In this document: piece by piece, positions 10,012-18,182 of the stretch
Numbering within the stretch: the first letter of the stretch is position 1
Layout: every line of letters begins with the position of its first letter
NCBI GenBank assembly: GCA_001793865.1
Contig: MGIS01000023.1
Span: 136,573-170,580, forward strand
From: Candidatus Wolfebacteria bacterium RIFCSPLOWO2_01_FULL_47_17b
Lineage (GTDB): Bacteria; Patescibacteriota; Minisyncoccia; UBA6257; JAGOQP01
Length of the DNA: 34,008 bases
Reading direction: 5' to 3'
The notes under the pieces: generated by a model
Told to the model about the DNA's origin: nothing
Seen by the model: only the letters and a program-made list of their open reading frames with translations
Database searches by the model: none
Position numbers and translations under genes: made by a program

Positions 10012-10572
10012 TTAGTGATTTATCGTCCCCTCAACCTCATCATCCTCTTCTTGCAGTTCGGAAAGGTATTTTTTGTCCGCTTCATCCTCGATAGCATCTG
10101 TGTACTCGATCGGGAAGACCTTAGGAGTATTTTTTACAAACGGAATTTCGTGGGTTTTTTCCGCTAGACCCGTTCCTGTCGATTCATAGAATTTTGCGGA
10201 AACTTCTGTCATAATCTCAAGATCAGATTCGCTAAAAACATCCCTGTTATATTCTTTGAGCGGCTCTATTTTATGGAATTTTTTTCCTCCTCCAATCTGC
10301 TCTGGGCTTACTTTCATAAATTCCTCTAGTCCCGTTTTTCCGTCTTTTTGAAAAAATGTTTTCTTAAATAAATCATACGATATTGTCGGAACAGGCCCTT
10401 CGGGAAGATGGAAGTATACATCGCCTATAATTGGCCTCCCATATTTTTCATAATGTAGAAAATCCGCATAGAAAAGAAGCTTCACTAGTTTCGTGATGCC
10501 AAGTTTTCGCGGATTGGTGTGCTTTGCGAAATAAAGCGCGGCGTTTATGAACTTGTCTTTTTGATACTGCAT
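10012..10572 (-). CDS. Panacea-domain (DUF4065 / SocA-like) protein, putative antitoxin
   Basis: MQYQKDKFINAALYFAKHTNPRKLGITKLVKLLFYADFLHYEKYGRPIIGDVYFHLPEGPVPTISYDLFK matches the DUF4065 core (KLvKLLYfaD, GRPI.GD.Y....GPVP). Longer ORF runs to 10623. Confidence 0.82.
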   Translation of the reverse strand: MQYQKDKFINAALYFAKHTNPRKLGITKLVKLLFYADFLHYEKYGRPIIGDVYFHLPEGPVPTISYDLFKKTFFQKDGKTGLEEFMKVSPEQIGGGKKFHKIEPLKEYNRDVFSESDLEIMTEVSAKFYESTGTGLAEKTHEIPFVKNTPKVFPIEYTDAIEDEADKKYLSELQEEDDEVEGTINH

Positions 10573-10656
10573 AGAGCTAATACAAAAAGGCCTCCTTTTG
10601 ATTATAACGAACCAGAATGACAAACATTTCTTCTAGTGTAGCACGCTGTGCATAAA

Positions 10657-10690
10657 AAATCAGCCCGTGCTTTTAGCAGGGGCTGATTTA
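10657..10690 (-). terminator. Rho-independent terminator
   Basis: Minus strand AAATCAGCCC-ctgctaaaagcac-GGGCTGATTTTTT, just after the 10699-10998 ORF. Confidence 0.85.
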
Positions 10691-10698
10691 TAATTAAT

Positions 10699-10998
10699 TT
10701 AGTCTACGTTTGTTTCATTTTTTCTGAACCTCTCAACTCCATGTTTCTTTCGCAAAGATCTTATCTGATGAACCGTAACATCAACGATTTCAGCTATATC
10801 TTTATCGGGAAGCTCTCCTAGAAATGGTATAACTTTCGCCCGCCAGTTGTAGTTTTCGGGAAATTCGTATTTAATCCCAATTTTTTCAAAAGCTTCCCGT
10901 ATGCCTCCGTGGTGAACTATTGAAGATCTGTACACTGCCGGATTGTTTTTTAGTAATTCATCGGGCGTAAGGTGGCTCAATGGCCGAAGTTGCTCCAA
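10699..10998 (-). CDS. Hypothetical protein with C-terminal helix-turn-helix-like segment
   Basis: LPDKDIAEIVDVTVHQIRSLRKKHGVERFRK resembles an HTH; followed by a terminator. Confidence 0.6.
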   Translation of the reverse strand: MEQLRPLSHLTPDELLKNNPAVYRSSIVHHGGIREAFEKIGIKYEFPENYNWRAKVIPFLGELPDKDIAEIVDVTVHQIRSLRKKHGVERFRKNETNVD

Positions 10999-11196
10999 TG
11001 CTTGAATGTCGCAGAAGATATGAGTAATATATCACTATTATCTATGTATGTCAATCTCGTGCATGGCGCGAAGCGCGAGCGAGAAAACCCGCATGCTTCT
11101 GAACGACTCCCGGAGCGCGGCTGGCGCGAGGTAGAGGCGAAAAACCAGCAGGTTTTTACGCCGTATCGTGAAGAAATATGTTGGGTTTTTGAGCGT

Positions 11197-12723
11197 CTAC
11201 TTGGCGTACTCCACTGCGCGCATCTCCCGAATCACCACTACTTTAATTTCACCCGGGTAGCGCAGTTCCGCTTCTATTTTATTGGCGATATCCCGCGCCA
11301 TCTGCAGTGACCCAAAGTCATCTATGCGCTCCGGGGTAACGAAGATGCGCAGTTCCCTGCCCGCCGATATGGCGTATGCCTGTTTTACGCCTTCAAACTG
11401 AGTCGCAATGTTTTCAAGCTCCTGTAGGCGCTTGAGATAGTTTTCAATCGTGTCGCGCCTTGCGCCTGGCCGTGCCGCCGAGAGCGCGTCCGCGGACGCC
11501 ACCACGTAGGCCTCGGGGATCGCATAGGGGTATTCGTCGTGATGCGCTTCCATTGCCTGTATTACCCGCTCGTCTATGTTGTATTTTTTGAGAATCTTCC
11601 TTCCGAGCTCCACATGGCTTCCCTCCACTTCGTGGTCAATCGCCTTTCCAATGTCGTGCACCAGCGCTCCGCGTTTTGCCACATCCACATTGAGCCCCAG
11701 TTCCGCCGCTATCATGCCCGCGAAGTGCGCCACCTCTACCGAGTGGCGAAGCACGTTTTGCCCGTAACTGGTGCGGAACGCGAGCCGCCCGAGTATCTGC
11801 ATAATTTCTTTTGGAAAATCGAGTATGCCGACTTCGTACGTTGCCGCTTCGGCCGCTTCGTTCATCATTTTCGCGACTTCTGATTTTGCCTCCTCTACTT
11901 TTTCTTCAATCTTTGCCGGCTGGATACGCCCATCTTTTATAAGCCGTTCCAATGCTACCCGCGCGATCTCTCGGCGTACCGGGTCAAACGATGAGATAAC
12001 AATACTGTCGGGCGTTTCATCCACAATAAGCTCGACGCCCGTAAGTCGTTCCAACGCGCGAATATTGCGCCCTTCTTTTCCGATTATTTTTCCCTTAAAA
12101 TCTTCGTCGGGCAACGGCACGCTTGAGGTTGTGAATTCCGCCGCCGACGATCGGCTGTAGCGCTGCATAACCGTCGTCATAATTTCCGCAGTTTTCTTTT
12201 CTATCTCTTCGCGGCGTTCCTGCATCATTTTTTTGCCATACGCCACAAGATCCTGGCTAAATTTCTTCTCCACGTCCACAAGCAATGCTTTTTTGGCATC
12301 CTCTTCGGAAAGTCCCGCCACCTTCTGGAGCTCTTGCTGGATTTTTTCTTTCAGCTCGCCTATATGCGTTTTCGCTTCGGTGAGTTTTGCCAGGTCGCCC
12401 TGTACAGATTTTTCTTTTCCGCGTAGCTCCGCTGCCTGTTTATCAAGATTTTCTTCTTTGCTCAGTATGCGCTCTTCAAGCTTATCCAACTGTAACTTAC
12501 GCTCCTTTTCGTCGCGTTTAATGTCCTCAAGTATCCGTGCCGATTTATCCTGTGCCTCCAGGATCAGCTCCTTTGACTTGGCGTTCGCCTCGTCGAGTTT
12601 TTCTTTTATTTTCTGCTCAACGGACGTTGCCTGCTTGGAAGCAAGCGTTTGCCGAACTATATAACCTACCGCCAGCCCCACTGCGATTGAAACAATGATG
12701 TATATGATGGTCGATGTATCCAT
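11197..12723 (-). CDS. rny: Ribonuclease Y
   Basis: N-terminal TM, coiled coil, KH segment (GKIIGKEGRNIRALERLTGVELIVDETPDSIVISSFDPVRREIAR) and HD domain (RGALVHDIGKAIDHEVEGSHVELG). Confidence 0.98.
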   Translation of the reverse strand: MDTSTIIYIIVSIAVGLAVGYIVRQTLASKQATSVEQKIKEKLDEANAKSKELILEAQDKSARILEDIKRDEKERKLQLDKLEERILSKEENLDKQAAELRGKEKSVQGDLAKLTEAKTHIGELKEKIQQELQKVAGLSEEDAKKALLVDVEKKFSQDLVAYGKKMMQERREEIEKKTAEIMTTVMQRYSRSSAAEFTTSSVPLPDEDFKGKIIGKEGRNIRALERLTGVELIVDETPDSIVISSFDPVRREIARVALERLIKDGRIQPAKIEEKVEEAKSEVAKMMNEAAEAATYEVGILDFPKEIMQILGRLAFRTSYGQNVLRHSVEVAHFAGMIAAELGLNVDVAKRGALVHDIGKAIDHEVEGSHVELGRKILKKYNIDERVIQAMEAHHDEYPYAIPEAYVVASADALSAARPGARRDTIENYLKRLQELENIATQFEGVKQAYAISAGRELRIFVTPERIDDFGSLQMARDIANKIEAELRYPGEIKVVVIREMRAVEYAK

Positions 12724-12921
12724 GTTCCGCGCCTCCCAAATTCTTAATGGCCAAAACAGCAGTTTTCTGCCTTATACCTCCTATCCCGCGTATGTGGTTC
12801 CAAGAATTCATTTGAGAAGAATTACGTTAATAAATGTTTATTTTTTTATCATACTCCTTGGGTATAAAAAGTCAAAGAGTTCAGTTTTGAGAAATGGAAC
12901 ATCTTCCTTTATACTATACAC

Positions 12922-14460
12922 ATGCGTAACACCGTTGTACTTATTGTATTGGACGGTTGGGGTATTGGCCGGGACGATGCGTCTAACCCCATCCACGCCG
13001 TACAGCCCAAGACCATCGCCTACATCAAAAACAATTTTCCCTCCGGATCCTTACAGGCGTCCGGCATCGCGGTGGGACTTCCATGGGGAGAAGAAGGTAA
13101 CAGCGAGGTTGGCCATCTTACGATGGGTATCGGGAAAGTGGTATATCAGCATTTTCCGCGCGTAAGTCTTTCCATATCCGACGGCACGTTCCAAAAAAAT
13201 GAGGCGCTCTTAGGCGCTTTCGAGCACGCGCGCAAGAATAACAGCCGTGTGCATCTTATGGGTCTTGTCGGCCAGGCGAATGTGCATTCGTCTATGGAGC
13301 ACCTGCGAGAACTTATAAAAATGCTTGATGGCGAAAAGCTTCCTTATATCATCCACGCATTTACCGACGGACGCGACAGCGATCCCGATTCGGCGTATGA
13401 ACTCCTTTCAAAACTGCCCGCGGAAAGGCTCGGCAGTGTGAGCGGCCGTTATTACGCTATGGACCGCGACAAACACTGGGACCTTACGAGCCGAGTGTAT
13501 GAAGTCCTGACTGGCGCGGGTAAGATTCTCCCAATCGCCGACTTGCAAAAGCATATCCAAAATACTTATTCCAACCGCCTGAACGACGAATACATCGCCC
13601 CCGTAATCATCAATTCGCAGGATAACGCGATCAAAGAGCAGGATGCGGTTATTTGTTTCAATTTCCGGGAGGATCGTATGCGCCAGATTGTAGAAGCACT
13701 TGTTAATCCGCACTTCAAGGAATTTGAAACAAAAAAATTTACCAATGTGCATATCGTGTCTATGACCCAGTACCGCGATGATTTTAATATCCCCACCGCG
13801 TTTCCACCCGAAAAAATTGATGATTGTCTGGGCCACGTGCTTTCCCAGAACAACAAAAGCCAGCTGCGTGTTGCCGAAACGCAAAAATACGCTCATGTAA
13901 CGTTTTTCTTCAATGGTCTTCAGGATAAGCCCTTCCCCGGCGAGTACCGCGTGCTCATTCCGTCCAAAGTCATCCCCCGACAGGAAGATGATCCTGTTAT
14001 GATGGCTCCCGCCATCGCGACTCGTCTCACCGAGGCACTCGAAGAAAATGCATTTGATTTCATACTCGTCAATTTCGCAAACTCAGACATGATCGCCCAC
14101 ACGGGCAATTACGAGGCATCTGAAAAAGCGATACAGGTGGTGGACGAACAGCTCGCGAGAATAGTGCAGACCGCTCTTCGCACAAATGCCACACTTCTTA
14201 TAACCGCCGACCATGGTAATGTGGAGCGGCTGTTTAACCCCGTTACGGGCGAGCCCGAAACCAAGCATGATGCGAGCCCCGTTCCCGTGTATCTTGTCGG
14301 TAATAGATTCGCCCGTCCGCAAAACCCATTCACCGTACAGGAGCGGGAGAAAGTGACCATGGGGATGCTTTCCGATATCGCCCCAACAATCTTGGAGCTT
14401 ATGGATATACAAAAACCGGCCACTATGACCGGCCAGAGTCTGTTGAGATATCTTGTGTAG
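12922..14460 (+). CDS. gpmI: 2,3-bisphosphoglycerate-independent phosphoglycerate mutase
   Basis: VVLIVLDGWGIG, GNSEVGHLTMGIGKVVYQ, HAFTDGRDSDPDSA, SGRYYAMDRDKHWD, ITADHGNVERLFN. Confidence 0.98.
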   Translation: MRNTVVLIVLDGWGIGRDDASNPIHAVQPKTIAYIKNNFPSGSLQASGIAVGLPWGEEGNSEVGHLTMGIGKVVYQHFPRVSLSISDGTFQKNEALLGAFEHARKNNSRVHLMGLVGQANVHSSMEHLRELIKMLDGEKLPYIIHAFTDGRDSDPDSAYELLSKLPAERLGSVSGRYYAMDRDKHWDLTSRVYEVLTGAGKILPIADLQKHIQNTYSNRLNDEYIAPVIINSQDNAIKEQDAVICFNFREDRMRQIVEALVNPHFKEFETKKFTNVHIVSMTQYRDDFNIPTAFPPEKIDDCLGHVLSQNNKSQLRVAETQKYAHVTFFFNGLQDKPFPGEYRVLIPSKVIPRQEDDPVMMAPAIATRLTEALEENAFDFILVNFANSDMIAHTGNYEASEKAIQVVDEQLARIVQTALRTNATLLITADHGNVERLFNPVTGEPETKHDASPVPVYLVGNRFARPQNPFTVQEREKVTMGMLSDIAPTILELMDIQKPATMTGQSLLRYLV

Positions 14461-14491
14461 GCGAGCATACCGCGGCAATCTCCTTCCCTTT

Positions 14492-14517
14492 GTCATTCCT
14501 GCGAATGCAGGAATCCA
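14492..14517. repeat. Short palindromic repeat GTCATTCCTGCGAATGCAGGAATCCA
   Basis: Inverted arms ATTCCTGC/GCAGGAAT; related to the copies at 4892 and 29868. Confidence 0.75.
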
Positions 14518-14528
14518 TCCCTATTCCG

Positions 14529-15509
14529 TCATTCTGAATGAACATGAAGAATCTTTAGTTGTAGTTTGTGTGCATTCCCATGCTTCAGTAACCCCAGATA
14601 CGAATTGAGTGTTTCCGGCGTGGGAGATGCCTGTATGCGCTTGAACATCCTTTTCTTAGTCGCCGTCCGCAATACCCGATGATCGGGAAAATGCACCCAA
14701 CCGAGGAAATCCACTCCTGACCCTATGGTTTTGATAAATAACTTGTCTTCGTGCAGCGAAAGCTTCAATTTTTCAGACAGGAATTTTTGTATGATGGGAA
14801 TGATATTTTCTAACTCCCCTCTCTCGCGAAAAAGAAATACAAAATCATCTGCGTATCTGATGTAGTACTTTTCTTTGAGCGCATGCTTCACGAACTGGTC
14901 AAATTCATTCATATACACATTTGCGAATAATTGAGAGGTGAGGTTACCCAACGGCAGTCCCTTGCCTTCTATTGGATTGAAACTGCGTATAATCCGCTCG
15001 CAGAGCCAAAGCGTATCCGTGTCTGTAATATGCTTTTGGATGATTGAAATAAAAATATTGTGATCAATATTCGCAAAGAACTTTCTGATGTCACATTTGA
15101 GCACCCAGCATTGTTTGGTGTTGTTTTTGGATACAATGCGGATAAATTTTTCAAAGCGATAGAGTGCTCGGTGCGTTCCTTTATTATTCCTGCATGAATA
15201 GGAATCGTACTCAAATTTCTTTTCAAAATATGGATATAGTTTTCTGTACATGGCGTGATGAAGCAGTCGATCGCGCACGGGAGCGATATGTATAATCCGC
15301 GGTTTTGGGTCTGATATCTTAAGAACTCTATACGCGCCGTGGCGGTATGTTCTGTTTTGGAGATCTCGATACAAAGAAAAGAGATGATCCATCAATTGCA
15401 GTTGAAAATGCGCGATGTCTTTTCTATTTCTTTTTTCCTTCAAAAACTCTTCCCAAGCTTCAAGCAAGTTTTGCACGGAAATAAGTTCTTCGTATGGACT
15501 TTGACGCAT
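14529..15509 (-). CDS. Diversity-generating retroelement reverse transcriptase
   Basis: RT palm motifs CDIRKFFANIDH and YIRYADDFVFLF; DGR-type motif GLPLGNLTSQLFANVYMNEFD; flanked by Avd and a TR/VR pair. Confidence 0.97.
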   Translation of the reverse strand: MRQSPYEELISVQNLLEAWEEFLKEKRNRKDIAHFQLQLMDHLFSLYRDLQNRTYRHGAYRVLKISDPKPRIIHIAPVRDRLLHHAMYRKLYPYFEKKFEYDSYSCRNNKGTHRALYRFEKFIRIVSKNNTKQCWVLKCDIRKFFANIDHNIFISIIQKHITDTDTLWLCERIIRSFNPIEGKGLPLGNLTSQLFANVYMNEFDQFVKHALKEKYYIRYADDFVFLFRERGELENIIPIIQKFLSEKLKLSLHEDKLFIKTIGSGVDFLGWVHFPDHRVLRTATKKRMFKRIQASPTPETLNSYLGLLKHGNAHKLQLKILHVHSE

Positions 15510-15564
15510 ATTCGTAGTATATATGCATATATGAATTTTTCACCCCCCCCCCGCAGCACCTTCA

Positions 15565-15948
15565 GTGCTGCAGAAAGCAAAGCTTGCATACACGCTATGG
15601 CTTGTTGTAGCAGAGCAGATCCCGCGTATACATCGCTACGGACTTCGGAGTAGAGTTGAATTCTACTTTCTTGAACTTCTCGAATCAATCTTCACGGCTC
15701 TATTTCTTCCTCCTATTGAAAAAATACCGTATATCGAACGCGCAATGAAAAAACTGAATGGTGTGAAATTTTTTTTGCAACTGTGCTGGGAAAATAAACT
15801 CGTTCCCAACAGCCAATATATACAACTCACCGAACAATTGAATGAAATTGGGAGAATGCTGGGAGGATGGAAGATTGGCATAGAAAAGAAAACTCTCGCC
15901 CGTACCTGCGAGAGAAAACCGCAAGTTTCGGGAAGGAAGACGCGATGA
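15565..15948 (+). CDS. avd: Accessory variability determinant (Avd-like four-helix bundle), GTG start
   Basis: KAKLAYTLWLVVAEQIPRIHRYGLRSRVEFYFLELLESIF...NEIGRMLGGWKIG: Avd / 23S-IVP-like pattern. Opposite strand to RT; 3' end overlaps the TR. Confidence 0.88.
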   Translation: MLQKAKLAYTLWLVVAEQIPRIHRYGLRSRVEFYFLELLESIFTALFLPPIEKIPYIERAMKKLNGVKFFLQLCWENKLVPNSQYIQLTEQLNEIGRMLGGWKIGIEKKTLARTCERKPQVSGRKTR

Positions 15949-16045
15949 TGATTCTCGGCATTCCAAACATTGTCGTTCTCGAACCGGTTCACGTTCGCCT
16001 TCAGCGTGCCATCAGCATTGACGTTCACGTTGGCAACGAAGAATT
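15926..16045 (-). repeat. DGR template repeat (TR)
   Basis: 120-bp ungapped match to 16373-16492 (constant offset 447) with 18 mismatches, 17 of them at T on + (A on the coding strand). Coding reading is Asn-rich: ANVNVNADGTLKANVNRFENDNVWNAENHHRVFLPE. Confidence 0.96.
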
Positions 16046-16288
16046 GTGCGCTATGCCATCTATGTCGCATTTCTGCCACTGCGGTCCAACTTATGGATCC
16101 GCTGCATCGTACATGGGGCATCCAAAGCCCTCCAGCACATCGCACCAACTGGCTGCTTTTTTGAAAAAATGCATGCACACTCTTGCAAGACGTATCCGGC
16201 AAAATTCTCTCATACATTTTCTCATAACCCTAACCCCAAAACCGTGGTCGTGGGATGACATAGGATTACACTATTATGATATAAAAAA

Positions 16289-16332
16289 TCCCCCAAATTT
16301 CAAGATACAAAGTGTATAAGAAATTTAAGGGA
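16289..16332 (-). terminator. Long hairpin downstream of the variable gene, with U-tract (terminator and/or DGR target hairpin)
   Basis: Minus strand TCCCttAAATTTC..ATACA-ctt-TGTAT..GAAATTTggGGGA then TTTTTT. Confidence 0.7.
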
Positions 16333-16358
16333 TGTTTAAAAGGGGAAAGGGATTAAAG

Positions 16359-17015
16359 TTACGCAGCCAGTTTTGCGGGAAGGAAGACGCGATGATGACG
16401 CTCGGCACTCCAAACACCGTCGTGACCGAACCGGCGCACGCGCGCCAGCAGCGCGCCATCAGCATAGACGTTCACGTAGGCAACGAAGAATTTTCCTTTT
16501 GATTTGAACAAAAAGAAATTTGCCCAGCCATCGCCTCGTAACCAGTTTCGGTATCTTTTTACGATACTGCGAATCTGCCCGTGTGTGAAACACATGGCAT
16601 CAAGGTTTCCAGTGACGGATGTGAAGAAGTCTGCAAATGTTCCACTCTTCTGCAATTCGTAGACATCGAATGGCATGTCTAGAGTTGCATTTCCTTTTTC
16701 ATTCGCCCCATACTTTGCAAAATCCGAATCAACGTATGAAAACATGCCATCGGACTCTTCAATAACTTTATCTTCGCATGCGGAGACGATATACTGCTCA
16801 TTTCCGGAGAGAAGTTTCAGATATTCGTTTCCGGAAAACGGATGGGTTGTGTTGCCAATAATATCTTCCGCCCATTTATCGTACAGCGGGCTTCCGGTTT
16901 TGAGCTTTTCGAATATCTGTTCTTCGGTGCCGCCTGCTTTTATGACGGATCTGTACAGATTGTTTAGAATTTCTGTACCGAAATTCATTCCGCTGACCAT
17001 TACTGATTTTTTCAT
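16359..17015 (-). CDS. DGR variable (target) protein
   Basis: C-terminus AYVNVYADGALLARVRRFGHDGVWSAERHHRVFLPAKLAA lies in the VR. Likely start MKKSVMVSGMNFG at 17015 preceded by AAGGA; longer ORF to 17048. Confidence 0.93.
   Translation of the reverse strand: MKKSVMVSGMNFGTEILNNLYRSVIKAGGTEEQIFEKLKTGSPLYDKWAEDIIGNTTHPFSGNEYLKLLSGNEQYIVSACEDKVIEESDGMFSYVDSDFAKYGANEKGNATLDMPFDVYELQKSGTFADFFTSVTGNLDAMCFTHGQIRSIVKRYRNWLRGDGWANFFLFKSKGKFFVAYVNVYADGALLARVRRFGHDGVWSAERHHRVFLPAKLAA
16373..16492 (-). repeat. DGR variable repeat (VR)
   Basis: See TR; substitutions almost only at TR adenines; located at the 3' end of the target gene. Confidence 0.96.
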
Positions 17016-17229
17016 TTCTTTATTCCTTCTATTGTGCCTATCCTCCACTTCTTACTACGTTTCAGAAGCTCCAAATAAGCGTTTTAATTTTCAATGAACG
17101 CATCTTGACGATGTACTGTAATTATATCATAGCTAAATTCAAAAGTCAAGCAGCAGGATAGTGAAGCTACGCTCTACTACCCTGCAAGCCCTTAATAGGG
17201 CCTTATTTCCTTGCTTATTTCGCCCCCGT

Positions 17230-17259
17230 CTTACACCGTGTCGGCCGACACGGTGTAAG
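17230..17259. repeat. Perfect 30-bp palindrome CTTACACCGTGTCGG|CCGACACGGTGTAAG
   Basis: Left half is the exact reverse complement of the right half, no spacer; abuts the HicB-like ORF stop. Confidence 0.95.
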
Positions 17260-17260
17260 A

Positions 17261-17473
17261 TCACTGTATGAGCAAAGAAACTCTGATGCGTGGATTTGAA
17301 GAAAGACCAAGTTCAGTGAGATTCTCCCCATCAAAATGAAGTTCCGTTGCTTCTTTGATATTATAAGCCAATTCATCCAATGTTTTTGCCTGGGTTACGA
17401 TAGGAAAATCAGTACACACAGCGAAGTAATATATATTGTCTTTTGATATGGTGAAGTTGATAGTTTTTTTCAT
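17261..17473 (-). CDS. HicB-like / DUF1902-like small protein
   Basis: MKKTINFTISKDNIYYFAVCTDFPIVTQAKTLDELAYNIKEATELH: HicB-type pattern; 4-bp overlap with the upstream gene. Confidence 0.65.
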   Translation of the reverse strand: MKKTINFTISKDNIYYFAVCTDFPIVTQAKTLDELAYNIKEATELHFDGENLTELGLSSNPRIRVSLLIQ

Positions 17474-17901
17474 AAAAGATCTCTTTCTTTCAATTCAATT
17501 TCTTCTTTCAGTATATCAAATTTTACCGTGAAGATGTCGAAAAAACCTTTTTGGCCCAAAACTCCAAATCCACGTTCTGCTATGTCGTATGAAAATCCGA
17601 CTGTTGTTTTATAATCCCACCCTCCGACCGAAAGAATCACATCGTGCAAAAATGCCGTCGCCCCGCCACGCTCCTGGACACCGCCGAAGATTTTTTCTCT
17701 GCCGAATCGCACATCAAGACCAAGATATTCTCCTAACTCGGCGTCAAAAATACAGAAATCGGCACCTGAATCAATAAGGGCTACGTAATCAAGTTCATCA
17801 TTTTTAATTTTAATCTGTATTGGGATAATCGGCTTTAGTATAGCCGATCCAAAGAAGTCATCTTTTGACGGCAGAAGTAGTTTTCTATACTGAAATTTCA
17901 T
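17470..17901 (-). CDS. Retropepsin-like aspartic protease domain protein
   Basis: VALIDSGADFCIFDAELGEYLGLDV: D-S-G-A catalytic signature of retropepsin-like (clan AA) proteins. Confidence 0.8.
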   Translation of the reverse strand: MKFQYRKLLLPSKDDFFGSAILKPIIPIQIKIKNDELDYVALIDSGADFCIFDAELGEYLGLDVRFGREKIFGGVQERGGATAFLHDVILSVGGWDYKTTVGFSYDIAERGFGVLGQKGFFDIFTVKFDILKEEIELKERDLL

Positions 17902-17916
17902 GACAGCCGAGGTTAA

Positions 17917-18111
17917 TTACATTCCTCCTATATATGGAACGATTTTAGATGGTACGCGGAAAAGTATGGGTTTTGCATAGCCATTTTTTTCAGCTTTCTC
18001 CATGACCTCTCGTACGGTTTTCCCACTTGCAACAACGGTTGTTTCATCTTTCTTCAACCCCACCCAGAGACCTTTGTATTTTCTGCAAATGAGAGTCCAG
18101 TCAATTGTCAT
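17917..18111 (-). CDS. DUF5678-like small protein
   Basis: DWTLICRKYKGLWVGLKKDETTVVASGKTVREVMEKAEKNGYAKPILFRVPSK. Confidence 0.65.
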   Translation of the reverse strand: MTIDWTLICRKYKGLWVGLKKDETTVVASGKTVREVMEKAEKNGYAKPILFRVPSKIVPYIGGM

Positions 18112-18182
18112 GTACTACATAATACACCCAACTATTCAGAACACAACATTCTCTCTCGCTACCCATTCCGCCAGCTGGCGGA

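Noticed and set aside
14529-15509. RT as a group II intron or retron RT
   Set aside because: LGNLTSQ motif, no maturase domain, and an adjacent Avd/TR/VR set identify it as a DGR RT.
15663-16217. 184-aa minus-strand ORF reading through TR and antisense avd
   Set aside because: Its body is the reverse of avd plus the template repeat; the Asn-rich stretch is the TR translation. Best explained as non-coding TR RNA region and antisense, not a protein.
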